A stretch of DNA of 64,000 nucleotides from Primula veris (lineage: Eukaryota > Streptophyta > Magnoliopsida > Ericales > Primulaceae). The translations under genes were made by a program, and so were the position numbers. The stretch spans positions 9,269,752-9,333,751 of the forward strand of contig OY821742.1 in NCBI GenBank assembly GCA_963682055.1. The letters are read 5' to 3'. Below the pieces are notes generated by a model, which saw nothing but the letters and a program-made list of their open reading frames with translations, was not told the DNA's origin and ran no database searches. Numbering within the stretch: the stretch's first letter is position 1; each line of letters begins with the position of its first letter. Below, in pieces: positions 12,610 to 23,703 of this stretch.

Positions 12610-14431
12610 CAAGTTTCCTCTGCATATTTGTGTGTATGTTTTCGGGGAGGGGCTGAAGGGAGTTGGAGATCCATACAGAAGCGATGGATTATAGTTTCTA
12701 TGATCTATATATGCATCCGCCTGCCTACTACCGATAGTTTATCTTGAAATATTTACATCTTTACGTTAGAGTTTTTAAGTATCCCGACGAGCTAACCAGA
12801 CGGCTATTAAAAGCATGCTATGACTATAAATATTTGGAAACAAAAAGTAGACTCAACTTTATGTCCACAGATTTATCTTCGATATACCATTTAGTACGGT
12901 CACGGTCAGCCCTAGCCCTAGCCGTCGGGACAACCTAGTCCAGCCAAATTCGCACGCCATCTTTTAATTAAAATAACACAATATACATTCATCAAAAACT
13001 ACATGGAAGCAGATTTAATTGGAACGGAAACATTGGGGGATTAAGACTTGGGAAAATGGGACCTCGTTGGATACCATCGTCAACAATGTGTTATGCCACT
13101 AAACCAAAACCAATTATGTCCATATATATATGTTTTATGTCTAATTTAAGCATAAGATTTTAAAATATTTTGAAATGTATATTAAAAATATAATTTATTT
13201 TTTGGCCTCTTAATCGGATCATCTGATCACTTGGCTTATACCCAAAGACTAACCCAAGGTGCAAAACTATAAATCGGGTTATTGGAGGAGTTATATATTG
13301 AGTTCATGTGGTTGCAACTTAGAACTAATAAGTTGGAATTTATTTAGATATATGCATGGTCAAAGAAAGTAGCTTATGTTAATTACTAATAAGCTCTATC
13401 AATAACTCTTGAGTGTTTATAGCACAAGTTGCCTTTTTTTTATAATTACCCAAAAAATGTAAAATAGCCAAATAACATAAACGAACTATTCAAAAAAAGT
13501 CCATCGTCCATATTTATAAAAAAAAAAAGAAAAAAGGAAAGGTGATATTTTTTTTAACAAACGAAACATTTTTTTTATCAAAAAAGCGACACTTAAAGAG
13601 TTGATTGCTAAAAATTGTTAATTTGAAAACTTGCTTATTAAAAAATATTTTTAATGAGAAAAACAAATTGTTCTGAAAAAAAGACACTGTGGACTTTTTA
13701 CTTGGAAAGAAAATCTTTTTTTAGAAATATTCACTTTTTGCAAATCAAATCCTAGTCAGTTTAATTCGGAAAAAGTCTCTGTTTTGGAAAGAAAGAAAAA
13801 AACTCTTTTACAAAAATTTGATTTCAAAACGGGCGTTTATTTTTATATTAGTTTTCAATTTTCTATAAAGATAAAACTTTTTGAGTTTTTTGAAATGTAC
13901 AAAGTATCTTCACCAAGTTTTTTCTTGCTATTAAGCTCACGAAGCAAGGAAAAAGGTTTTTGCATGCAGAAAGTTGAAAGAGAAAATTATAAAAAGAAAA
14001 GCAATAAGCTAATTTTTTTTAAGGGATATGCCAAACAAAGCCTTGGAAGATTCGATTAGGACACAATAAGAAAACGTCCAAAGTTTGGGGAAAAAAACAA
14101 ATTAATTTACTCGGCCACACGAAATTGTCATGCACACAGATTACACATATATAGCCGCATAAATAAGATATTTGTTGAACAACATGGCTTTTTTTTCCTA
14201 GGTTTCAACACATGGCACTATGAGGCTATAATGTTCAAAGCTTAACTGTGTTTGCCAAAAATAGATGGATCACAAAAACAAGTATTTGCCAAAAAAAATA
14301 CTAGTAAACAAAGATTTTTTATTTTATTTTATTTTTTTGTGATGTAAATAGAAACAAAGATGTATGATTGTATCACTAGTTCACTACTTCATTGTAAGGA
14401 AGGAAGAAAACAAGAAACATAAAAGTATTAT
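12610..14431. other. AT-rich intergenic DNA
   Basis: No gene seen. The longest open frame (13784-14059) is Lys/Phe-rich with no domain and reflects A/T-rich composition. Long A and T runs are common. Confidence 0.55.
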
Positions 14432-14549
14432 ACAGATTATTATATTCTTTTTTGCACAAGTTTCAATATGATTGATTACTGAACTATAATATTCTCTAAA
14501 CAATGAAGAAATTATATGGAATTACAAATAGTTAGATACTAATCAATTT
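14432..14549. repeat. Left 118-bp direct repeat flanking the viral fragment
   Basis: Matches 15427-15543 with only a few changes, starting ACAGATTATTATATTC and ending AATCAATTT. The two copies bracket the pararetroviral fragment exactly, as if the target had been duplicated when the fragment was captured. It is not clearly viral itself. Confidence 0.85.
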
Positions 14550-14940
14550 GAATATTTCCTAATAAAAAATCTTTAAATTCTAAATACCTACCGTCACGCA
14601 GAGCAATAAGAACTGATGTATTTAAGCCTTGGCCTGTAAGAGATTTAACAGCTACTTGTACCATACCTAAATGGACATATTTATATTTTTTAAAATATCT
14701 TTTCAGTACTTCTTTATGTAATAACTGAATAGTTTCCATATCTCTTTTTACTGGGATAGTTTATTCTATAGTTTTAATGGTCATAGCCATTTTAAAATCA
14801 AACATTCCTACAGAATATATTTCTGAAGGTTTAACCTTAGAAATGTGCCAATTTGCTAACTGTTCTTCAAAGTTAGCCATTTCTGAAATATCATTATATT
14901 GATATTCTTCTTTAAGCCCAATTGAAAAGTCAGAATTTAA
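14539..14940 (-). pseudogene. Endogenous pararetrovirus movement-protein fragment
   Basis: On the minus strand, a frame covers about 130 codons from 14940 down to 14539. It contains the caulimovirid (30K-superfamily) movement-protein block around YVHLGMVQVAVKSL, then GLNTSVLIALRD and FKDFLLGNIQ. One in-frame stop (TAA, plus-strand 14761-14763) breaks it, and the C-terminal half is missing: the frame ends where the left direct repeat begins. In viruses of this family the movement protein moves virions or genomes through plasmodesmata. Here it is an inert relic in the plant genome. The genus within Caulimoviridae cannot be fixed by eye. Confidence 0.75.
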
Positions 14941-14942
14941 CT

Positions 14943-15426
14943 GGCAAAAAAGAAATTGGTGATTTATGTGATCAATTTGGGTTTGATTTACAAATCACTC
15001 AAAAACCCTTATGGAAATGTTTATTCTAAGAAAAGACATTTTTCTAAATTTAAAAGAGGTTATAAAAAATCTTTCAAGCCTAGAAGAGATAACTATGATA
15101 ATAACTATGTTTCCAAATTTAGAAATAAACTAAATCGTAATGCCAATGCATCGATTGTTTGTAGAAAATGTGGGAAAATAGGGCATTATGCCAATAAATC
15201 TTGGACAAAAAAGAAATTAAATGAAATTTCTGATGAAGGTCTTAAAAAACAGTTTATAGCTGTCATGTTATATTACTTTGGCGAAGAATTAGATGAAAAT
15301 AAAAATGATATTGAAGATTATAACAGTGAGTCTGAACAAGACAGCCCATCATTTTCAGAATGGCGTTGCAAAGACAATCATTATAAAACTATACTTGATA
15401 TTAATGGATTAAGTATTAATGTTCTT
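14943..15426 (+). pseudogene. Endogenous pararetrovirus coat-protein C-terminal fragment
   Basis: On the plus strand, a lysine/arginine-rich stretch (from about 15030) is followed by a zinc knuckle at 15160-15201 reading CRKCGKIGHYANKS, then an acidic tail with several Glu/Asp/Ser runs. Basic region, CCHC knuckle and acidic tail in this order are typical of the caulimovirid coat protein. The last Cys of the knuckle is Ser. A second frame is open at 14943-15026 and ends in TAA, so a frameshift separates the upstream part. The orientation is opposite to the movement-protein piece, although both genes lie on one strand in the viruses, so the copy is rearranged. Confidence 0.7.
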
Positions 15427-15543
15427 ACAGATTATTATATTCTTTTTTGCACAAGTTTCAATATGATTGATTACTGAACTATAATATACTCTAAACAATG
15501 AAGAAATTATATGGAATTACAAATACTTAGATACCAATCAATT
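15427..15543. repeat. Right 117-bp direct repeat flanking the viral fragment
   Basis: Second copy of 14432-14549, with about four base differences and a one-base length difference. It starts exactly where the viral coding sequence stops being recognisable. Confidence 0.85.
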
Positions 15544-16040
15544 TAATTAAAAAAAACTTACATATGTGTATCTTTTTACAATTAGATACATATGTCATGA
15601 AAAATAACAAAATATAAAAAAAAAATCAAAATCAAAATCAAAAAAATCAAAAATTCAAAAAAAATTTTAAAAAAAATAAAAAAAAGTTATACATAATATC
15701 AAATAGGATTAGACATGATTGGACATAATTATGTATGATTAAACAAGATTAGACATACAAGATTGGATAGAATTAGACAGGATTAAACAAGATTAGATAT
15801 ACAGGATCAGACAGGGTCACATATATTTCTTGTATAAAAAATGTATTTTTTTAAATTTTGTTTTTTAATTTTTAAATATATTTTTTTAATTTTTTAATTA
15901 CATATGTATCTATTTGTAAATAAGTTCACAAAATATGTACTTTTTTGTAAAATAGTCATCAATTTCAAAACAACCGGGTTTTTGTAAATAAGTTTCAAAA
16001 TGTATACTAAATTATCATTTTCCCAATTATCTTCTTCTAT
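15544..16040. repeat. A-rich arm, 10-bp array, T-rich arm
   Basis: An A-rich stretch (about 15600-15690) is followed by a degenerate array with a ~10-bp unit like GATTAGACAT (15708-15825, roughly a dozen units), then a T-rich stretch (about 15835-15900). The A-rich and T-rich arms could pair as a hairpin with the array in the loop. ACATATG motifs occur outside both arms. The layout resembles the larger structure at 26760-27890. No gene. Confidence 0.6.
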
Positions 16041-16056
16041 TTTTTATACTTTATAC

Positions 16057-16928
16057 CGGGGTTGTGTAAAAACCCGAAAAAACCGGACCGAACCGAAAAA
16101 AACCGAAAACCAAAAAAACCAAAACCGAAAAAACCAAAACCGAACACATCTCGGTTCGGTTTCGATCTACTATAAAACCGAACCAAAAAAAACCAAAAAA
16201 CCAAACCGAAGGGAAAAACCGAAAAAACCCGAAAAAAATCAATTGATGGCTGAAAATTTGAGCTACACATAGCCAATTATTATGTTTTGTTATGTATATT
16301 TTAATTAGTTAACATTTAATTTAATCATAATTTGTAACTGTCTCAACTTTTAATAACTAACAAAATCTAGTAATTAACATTTTCAAAATTAGCATTGAAA
16401 CTGGTGTTTGCATAATTATAAGTTATAACAGTTTCAAAACCCATGTGTACAATATGAAAGAAAATTTTATTATAAATTGTTACTATCTAAATAATTGTGA
16501 TACTAATTTTTCATTATTAAATGCTCTATTTCACCTTATTTAAACCTTGTCAAAAAACAAGTTGACTAAAAAATACTCATAAATAAGTTTTTTTTTTATC
16601 ATTTTAGTAATTTGTAAATGATATAAAAGATACCAAATTGATAAATTTTTTTTTTTACCATTTTACATATCTAAAATAGGAGATTCGCAATAAATAGATT
16701 AACAATATAAACATAATAATGTAATAGCTAAATCTATAAATGGACATATTTCAAAATATAACAACAACAACAAAATGTATTTTTTTAATTAAAATTTTAA
16801 AAAAAAATCTTTAAAAAAAACCGAAACCGTACGGAGACAAACCGATTCGATCCATAAACCGAACCGAAATTTATGTTTAGTTTCGGTTTTGTCAAAAACC
16901 GACCCGACCCGATCCGAACACAGTCCTA
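16057..16928. mobile_element. Non-autonomous hAT element rich in AAACCG motifs
   Basis: An 872-bp element between perfect 8-bp target duplications CTTTATAC (16049-16056 and 16929-16936). The ends CGGGGTTGTGT and TAGGACTGTGT (other strand) match apart from transitions. Subterminal DNA is made of AACCGAA-type repeats, oppositely oriented at the two ends; the interior is AT-rich and non-coding. The Lys/Pro/Asn-rich open frames over it come from the simple repeats and are not genes. Confidence 0.85.
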
Positions 16929-17005
16929 CTTTATACCTAGATATTTAAGTGTACTGAATCAAAACATCATGTATAAAGTTATTTATCACGATAAGTCCAT
17001 CAAAT

Positions 17006-17222
17006 CTACGGATCCAATTTTGCTGTCCTAAAAATATTAACATAGGTTACCTTTTTTTTAGGCATTGTATCAAAAAACAATATGAACCAAACGTAAACAA
17101 AAAGTATGGGAAAATGTTTATTTTGTCCGAACAAACGAATTGCATACATAAACACCATATGTATTGCTACAGTGCGTTTTTTCAAGTAACCGGTTAACAA
17201 ATTAAGCAGCATAGACATTTTT
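17006..17222. other. Short AT-rich spacer
   Basis: Between the hAT element and the tandem array. No supported feature. Confidence 0.4.
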
Positions 17223-18620
17223 ATGGTGATTATTGCTTTTTATTTATTTATTATTTTCTAATTTATTTTATAAATTTTATAATACTGAGTTTGCTGCTTC
17301 AATTTGACCTTTTAGAATAATCAAATAACGCATACCTAATTCTCATCGTATTTTAGCTCTGGATGATCGTTAATATTATTTTTAATCTTAATATGGTGAT
17401 TAAGGGTGAGCAAAAATTCGGATCAAACCGCAATCCAAACCAATCCGTGACGGGTTGGATCGGGTTGAAATTTTCAAAATTATGAACTCAAACTAAACCG
17501 CACCGCAAATAATATAAGTGGGTTGGTCCGGGTTAAGATTTTCAAACTGTGGACCAACCTGCCAAATAGCAAAAAATATAAATTAGTTAAATATACATAT
17601 AAATTAGTTAAATATACATATAAATAATTAAATATATATATAAATAATCAAATATACATAATAAACTATTTAACCCTGATAGCTTACGATCGATCAAACA
17701 CATAGCGTTTTGGTTTACACTATCTTTTAATTTACAAATTTAACTTGTTTGGATATTTTATGTTTTTATGACGCACATTTAAATTTTTATTTATCGTTTC
17801 TATCTTGTTATAGCGGCATAATATGTATGCTATAGCAGCATAATAGACATGAATAAAAATGTTATGCCAAAATATTAGTCTCGTGCATGTAGTATGCAAC
17901 TATGGTTTGATTTATGAATGTTTAATTTGAAATTTTTTACTTTTATTTTTTTGAGTTTATTTTCCTATTTTTGGGTTAAAATTACATATTTTATAAGTTT
18001 AAGTACTAGAATAAACAAACCGCAAACCCAAACCGCTTAAAATGGATTGGGATGGGTTGCGCTGAAATTTAAAAATTTATCAACCCACACCAAACCAAAC
18101 CGTTCATTTTTTACGTGGTTTGGTTTGGATCCTAGGCCACAAACCGTAACAAACCGTACCGCATCCACCCCTAATGGTTATGATTGCTATTTTCACTTAT
18201 TTTCTTATTTGTTTTCTAAATTTTATATTATCGAGTTTATTACTTTAATTTGACTTTTTAGAATAATCAAATACCGCATACCTGATTCTCACTGTATTTT
18301 AGCTGGATGCTCCTTATTATTATTTTTAAATTATTACGGTGGTTATTGCTATTATTTATTATTTATAATAAAAATTATATTAGCGAGATTGAAATATGGC
18401 TTCTAAGAAAAAAAATAAAAAATTGCTAGCCAAAATCTCATAATATTTGAGATGTTATTATTATTTTTAAACTTTTTTATGGTGGTTATTGCTCTTATTA
18501 ACTATTTTAAATTTATTTTATAGATTTATTTAGCACCCGAAGATGGCTAGTATTATTTAAAACTTGTTACAGTGGTTAGTGATAGTATTTATTATTATTA
18601 AAAGGGAAAATTATTAAAAT
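17223..18620. repeat. Degenerate tandem array (TGGTGATTATTGCT units)
   Basis: Units opening with a variant of ATGGTGATTATTGCT occur at about 17223, 17392, 18176, 18342, 18480 and 18570, each followed by T/A-rich sequence and, in the longer units (~170 bp), a TAGAATAATCAAATA(A/C)CGCATACC block. Unit length varies from ~90 to ~170 bp. The array is interrupted by the hAT element at 17401-18173. Confidence 0.65.
17401..18173. mobile_element. Non-autonomous hAT element inside the tandem array
   Basis: A 773-bp element. Ends are TAAGGGTGAGC (left) and TAGGGGTGGAT (right, other strand); flanks ATGGTGAT (17393-17400) and ATGGTTAT (18174-18181) form an 8-bp target duplication with one change. Subterminal motifs are CAAACCG/GGTTTGG types. 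Interior AT-rich with TAAATATACATATAAAT repeats; no coding. It inserted into the unit start of the host array, so the array is older. Confidence 0.75.
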
Positions 18621-18692
18621 TACTTTATCAATTTAATATTACCAAGCTTGTTAGTTAAATTTGACTATAAATAATTATTATTTAGCTCTCGA

Positions 18693-18913
18693 TTATAAGG
18701 GAAAATTACAGTTTAATGTCTTGTGTTTTAACCTTTTTTTATTTAGTGTACAATGGTTTTGCAATCTTGATTTAGTGCCCTGGATTTCATAGTTTTTTTG
18801 ATTTAGTGAAAGTTAACGTCGGTACACTAAATCAAAATCAAACTTGTACAACCACAATACACCAAATAAAAATAGTGAAAACACAGGACACAAACTGTAA
18901 TTTTCCCGATAAT
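18693..18913. repeat. Fold-back (long inverted repeat) element, ~220 bp
   Basis: The two halves are inverted copies: GGGAAAATTACAGTTT near 18699 pairs with the complement at 18888-18907, and the similarity continues for about 100 bp (TGTGTTTT, TTTAGTGTAC, TTGATTTAGTG blocks) to a small loop near 18800. It could fold into one long hairpin and is probably a MITE; the target duplication is not clear. A chance frame of 110 codons runs across it. Confidence 0.75.
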
Positions 18914-19029
18914 AGCATATTGGATACACTTACATATGTTATGTACAAAATACCACATATATTTATATGCTATACATTTCTTCCGAAAACAGAGGCTTCT
19001 ATTTTTTATTTTTTTCGAAGGATTTGGGT

Positions 19030-19187
19030 CACTACAAAAGTAAATTCAATCAGAAACGGTCAAATCTGTCACGAAATGAAAAATTCGTCAGTAATTCTAA
19101 AATCCGTCACGAATTCGTCTGAAATAATGGCGCGTTAAGGAAAAAATCTGTCAAAAAATCCGTACCAGATTGAAACTTTTTTTAGTG
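19030..19187. mobile_element. Small CACTA-like non-autonomous element
   Basis: Begins CACTACAAAAG and ends CTTTTTTTAGTG, inverted ends typical of the CACTA superfamily. Inside are several AAATCCGTCACGAATT-like motifs, usual for CACTA subterminal repeats. A 3-bp target duplication is not evident. About 158 bp, no coding. Confidence 0.65.
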
Positions 19188-19396
19188 GATCTGCGTTCCT
19201 CTATCCCATGCCTAAAGGCTAAAATCGTCCCTCAAATCAACTCGAACGGGTGAAATTACAATTTAAGAAATTAGATTTTCATCCAATGGACCTTTGATGG
19301 TTTCTTGAAATTAGATTTTCATTTTGAATGGGAATAAAAATAGGGTAAATACATGGTTATTGGAAAATGGTTTTCTTCTTTTAAAAACAACATTTT

Positions 19397-19625
19397 TGTT
19401 GTAATACTATTAACTATGTATTTAGAAGACAGAAGTAGAGAGAGTAAACAATATCTTTATTAATGAATGTGTATGAATACAAGACCCATAACACTCTTTA
19501 TATAGATAGAGCGTAGAGTTACAATATTTAGAAAATGCCCAATTTAAGCTCAACTAAAAGCCCATTAACTAGGGTGCAAGACATCCATTAGAATATTTTA
19601 TAGTCTTCTAAAATCTTTTACAACA
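19397..19625 (-). repeat. Copia 3' LTR
   Basis: Starts TGTTGTAATACTATT and ends TTTTACAACA on the plus strand, so the ends form a short inverted repeat TGTTGTAA/TTACAACA. TTTATATAGATAGAG near 19497 matches a conserved block in the other LTR copies (23780, 46500). About 80% similar by eye to the 5' LTR. Confidence 0.8.
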
Positions 19626-19809
19626 CTCCTCCTTGTACGTCTTGAGGTCTTCGTCTTCATGCAGTCGATCCGAGTCGAGTTCATTCGCAGTGCTAAACAC
19701 ATAAAAATCTTAAGGCCAAAAAATCCAGTGTGGGACAAAACCGGTACCTATGACAAAATGTGTAGCCGAATGATGTATGCCGAAATATTATGTAAGTAAC
19801 TTAACACAA

Positions 19810-20140
19810 AACAGTGTGCCTCATCAAAACCTTCCAAGAGCAAACCAAATGGGAAAACCTATGATCGAAGAAAAAGAGTGCAACGGTGGTAGTAGTAGGG
19901 GATCAACCACAAAATAGTTGCCTCATCAAAACCTTGCTAGAGTAACCCAGTGGAAAAAACCTCTGGTCAAAGGACACAAGAGTACACAGTGGTAAGTATA
20001 CGTTAGGATACTCCTCCTAATTTCGGCAATCCTTAGTGAGGTATAACAGGGAACGTGTCTCGTTAAAAACCTTGCAAGGAAAATCCAATGAGGAAAAGCC
20101 TTGGATTAAGGACAAAAGGAGTACACAAGCTACCACATGA
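19810..20140 (-). repeat. Degenerate repeats in the copia 3' untranslated region
   Basis: Three similar blocks (about 19817, 19920 and 20058), each with a CCTCATCAAAACCTTGC-like core followed by an AATGGGAAAAACC-like core and AAGAGTACAC. Spacing is about 105-135 bp. They lie between RNase H and the 3' LTR; a related block occurs in the LTR-linked fragment at 24110-24170. Confidence 0.6.
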
Positions 20141-21601
20141 TCTCCCCCTCACTTGCACACGACATGGTGCGAGGATTTTGACTCCAACATAAAATGTTGC
20201 TCTAAGGTAGCTCAGATAGCCTACGTAGACCAATCGCCCGTACGTGCTTCTAAAAAGAATGATTTGTAAGTGACTTGGTGAAAAAGTCAGCGTGGTTATT
20301 CTCTGAACCAATATGCTTCACTTGAATCTTTTGAAGCGTTTGTTGTTCATGTGTAAAGAACAAATTTGGCGAGATATGCTTAGTGGCATCTCCTTTGATG
20401 TAACCATGCTTTTCTTGATCAATCACATCGGTGTTGTCCTCATAAATGACAACTAGTTCATCATGATCGTAAGCAAGATCACATGTGCTTCGAATATGGC
20501 CAATAACTACTCGAAAATAGACACACTATCTAGTCGCTTCATAGAACGCGAGTATCTTAGAGTGGTTAGTCGAAATAGCCACTAGAGTTTGTTTACGAGA
20601 TCTCCAGGATATCGTCGTGTTTCCAATGGTAAAGACATAACCACATTGGGAATGTCCCTTGTGCGGGTCTAATAAGAAACCAGCATCGGCATAGCCGACT
20701 AGGGTTGCATTATTTTGAGGATCAATAGAGCAAGATCCACTCGACGCAAAGGCATAGAATAAGCCCATATCCATAGTACCTCTAAGGTAATGGAAAATAT
20801 CTTTTATGCTAGTTCAGTGGCGGCGTGTTGGCGCGGTGCTGTGTCGAGCTAGACAATTCACGACAAGCAAGATGTCCGGTCTAGTACATTGAGCCAAGTA
20901 CAATAGTGCACCTATTGCACCCAGATATGAACATTCATGGCTCAATATCTCTTCAGCGTCCTCCTTTGGACGGAAGGGGTACTTATTAATATATAAAGAG
21001 CGGACGACAGTGGGAGTAGAGGACGACTTAGCGTCACTATGACTAAAGAATCTCAACACCTTTTGGGTTTAGCTTTCTTGATGGACTAAAATTCCATCTT
21101 TACGGTGCTCGATCTGTAGGTCGAGGCAATACCGTGTCTTCCCATGATCTTTCATCTTGAATTCATTCTTCAGGATTTCAGCAGTTTCGAACAACTCTTT
21201 CGAGGTTCCTATGAGATTCATATCATCTACATAAACTGTGATAACCGCGTATCCTGAAGTGGATTTCTTTATGAACACGCATGGGCATATTTCATTATTA
21301 ACATATCCCAAACCGATCAAGTATTCACTTAGACGGTTATACCATATCCGTCCGGATTGTTTCAATTCATATAGTGATCGTCTCAGTCTAATCGAGAACG
21401 TGTTCCGTGGCCACGAACTACTTGATTCAGGCAACTTAAGTCCATAAGGAACTCTCATGTAAATCTCTGTGTCCAGATCCCTATAAAGATACGATGTGAC
21501 AACATCCATGAGCTGCATATTTAGTTTTTCGGAAACTACTAAACTGATTAAGTAGCGGAACGTAATAGCGTCCATTATGGGAGAATACGTCTCATCGTAA
21601 T

Positions 21602-22807
21602 TGTTGAACTTAGAGTTCAATAATTGATTTTGATTATAACTTTGATTATGTTTTTAATGATTTTATGATTTCTCTATTTCGATGATATAATGCTTGTCTT
21701 TTCCAAAAAAGAGAATTTGTAAATTTCAGAATGCCAGAAAGATAGAGCATTCAAAAATGAAGCCGACGGTTCAAGCGGAACCAAAATCGGAGCTAAAACG
21801 AAGAAGTTACGGGCGTTCGAAGTTTAACGAGAAAACCGGGAATACTGAAGAAACGACCGATCGTCTGGACAAAAACGACCGATAGTTTTTGGTCCAAATT
21901 CTTCCAGAGAGATCGTTATAAAAACGATCGATCGACTACAAAAAACGACCGATCGTTTTCTGAAAACAACCGATCGAAATACAGAAAACGACCGATCGTT
22001 TTCTGTAGATTTCGAAAACATCTTTTCAGCTTATTCTGGGAAACTGCTTAAAACCATTGGATAAAAGTCTTCAACCACTACCTACGGTCATATACAGAAA
22101 AACAGACTTTGTTCTCCATATAAACCACCCCAAATAACTCTCCAAAGATATCTATCATATCCATTCATACATATTTATCATCCTTAAATCTCTCTCAATC
22201 ATAACCCTAAATATCACCATTTTGGTGAAAATATTCGAAAAAGAGGGAAATAAAGGATAAAGCGATCCAAGCTCGAACAACATCAAAGGCTCACAAATTA
22301 GCTTATTTAGAAGCAATTAAAATAGTGAGTGTAGTTACATTGTTGTAACAAATTTTGTAAAGAGTAAATTTATAAACTCATTTGTGAGCGAGTGATCGGG
22401 TAGAGGCTTTGTAAGCGAGTGTTGCTTAAAAGCTCTAGGTCTTTTCATTCGGGATACTCATAGAGTGAGGGGGAGCTTAATTGGTCGATTATCTTGTTAG
22501 GATTGTAATATCCGAAAGAAGATTTTTAGTGAAATACTCGGTAGTACCAAGGAGAGGACGTAGGCCGTTTGCCGAACCTCTATAAATCACGGTGTCAATT
22601 TCTTCCTTAACTTTTACTTTCCGCAACTTATATTATTGTTTAATTTCTTTCTTGCATATGAATTGTTTAACGATTATTAACGCTTAAGATTAGAATTACG
22701 AAAGTTGGGTTGTTAAGTTGCCATTAAGTTTAATTAGGCGAAAAACGCTAAAAATCTTATTCACCCCCCCCCCCCCCCCCCTAAGGTTTAGCCGCACGGG
22801 GCCAACA
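21602..22807 (+). mobile_element. Copia-type solo LTR inside the copia RT gene
   Basis: A 1206-bp unit beginning TGTTGAACTTAG and ending GGGGCCAACA, flanked by a 5-bp target duplication with one change (GTAAT 21597-21601; ATAAT 22808-22812). Removing it and one duplication restores the host RT frame at GIDY|DETYSP. Plus-strand features: CCATATAAACC (22117) as TATA box; a downstream block with TTTGCCGAACCTCTATAAATC (22568) and a TATTCACCCCC end, as in SIRE/Angela-like copia LTRs. There is no internal region or second LTR, so it is a solo LTR. A 20-base C run near 22763-22782 may be mis-sized in the assembly. Confidence 0.85.
21840..22010 (+). promoter_or_regulatory. CGATCG-rich repeats in the U3 of the solo LTR
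   Basis: About six copies of a motif like AACGACCGATCGTTTTCTG, many with a perfect CGATCG palindrome, lie about 110-280 bp upstream of the LTR TATA box at 22117. Short palindromic direct repeats in U3 are often enhancer elements in copia LTRs; that role here is inferred. Confidence 0.5.
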
Positions 22808-23703
22808 ATAATCAATTCCAGGGCGTTGAGAGAAACCTTGCGCCACAAGGCGAGCTTTGTATCTAACAATCTCATTATTCTCATCACGCTTCCTTACGAA
22901 AACCCATTTATGACCAACTGGTCTAACATTGGGAGGTGTTGGAGCGACAGGTCCAAACACCATTCGTTTCGTTAAGTAATCCAATTCAGCCTGTATTGCT
23001 TGTTTCCATTGAGGCCAATTCGTTATTCGCTGACATTTAACAACAATAGGAGGTTCCGTGTCATCATTTCTCATAATGTTAATGGCCACTGCTATATGAA
23101 CACATCATCGATGACAGTCTCGTTTCGCTTCAAAATATCATCTAAACTAGTATAATTGACAGATATTTCGAGGTTATCGGGATGATTAAGAACTGGTATT
23201 TCATCTGGAATACGCTCTTCTAATATATCACCATGATCCTTAATGATCTCGTGTAGAAAAACGGATATGACAGGATTTCTCCTCTTTTGAGGCTGAACAT
23301 CCTTGTAACCGGTCGGCCTTCCCCTTTTCTTAGAAAGGGCGGCGGACTGGACAGCCGACGGGAGCGTCCTTTGCTCGATGGGTACAACCGGAGCAACGTG
23401 TTCAACCGAAACACGGCGTCTCACATAGACGTCTATCCTTGCAAGCACATTTGCACCAGTTATATGTGATCTCATGACATTTTCTAGGTCATTAAATGCG
23501 TCTGGCATTTGATTTGCAACATTTTCAAGACCTAGAATTCTCTGCACTTTCTTATCACTATGTGTAGTTGGGGGATTTAGATGAGACATAATGGATACAT
23601 GTCACGTTAATTCACGTCGTTCCTCATCAACATTAACGTGCATTTCTCCCCCTAACGACGGAAATAGTGTCTCATCAAAGTCACAATCTGCATGTCTAGG
23701 CGA

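Noticed and set aside
13784..14059. 91-codon plus-strand frame
   Set aside because: Low-complexity Lys/Phe/Ser composition in AT-rich DNA, no start context, no homology I can recognise.
16000..16276. Overlapping Lys/Pro/Asn- and Phe/Gly-rich frames on both strands
   Set aside because: They are made by the ACCGAA simple repeats at the left end of the hAT element.
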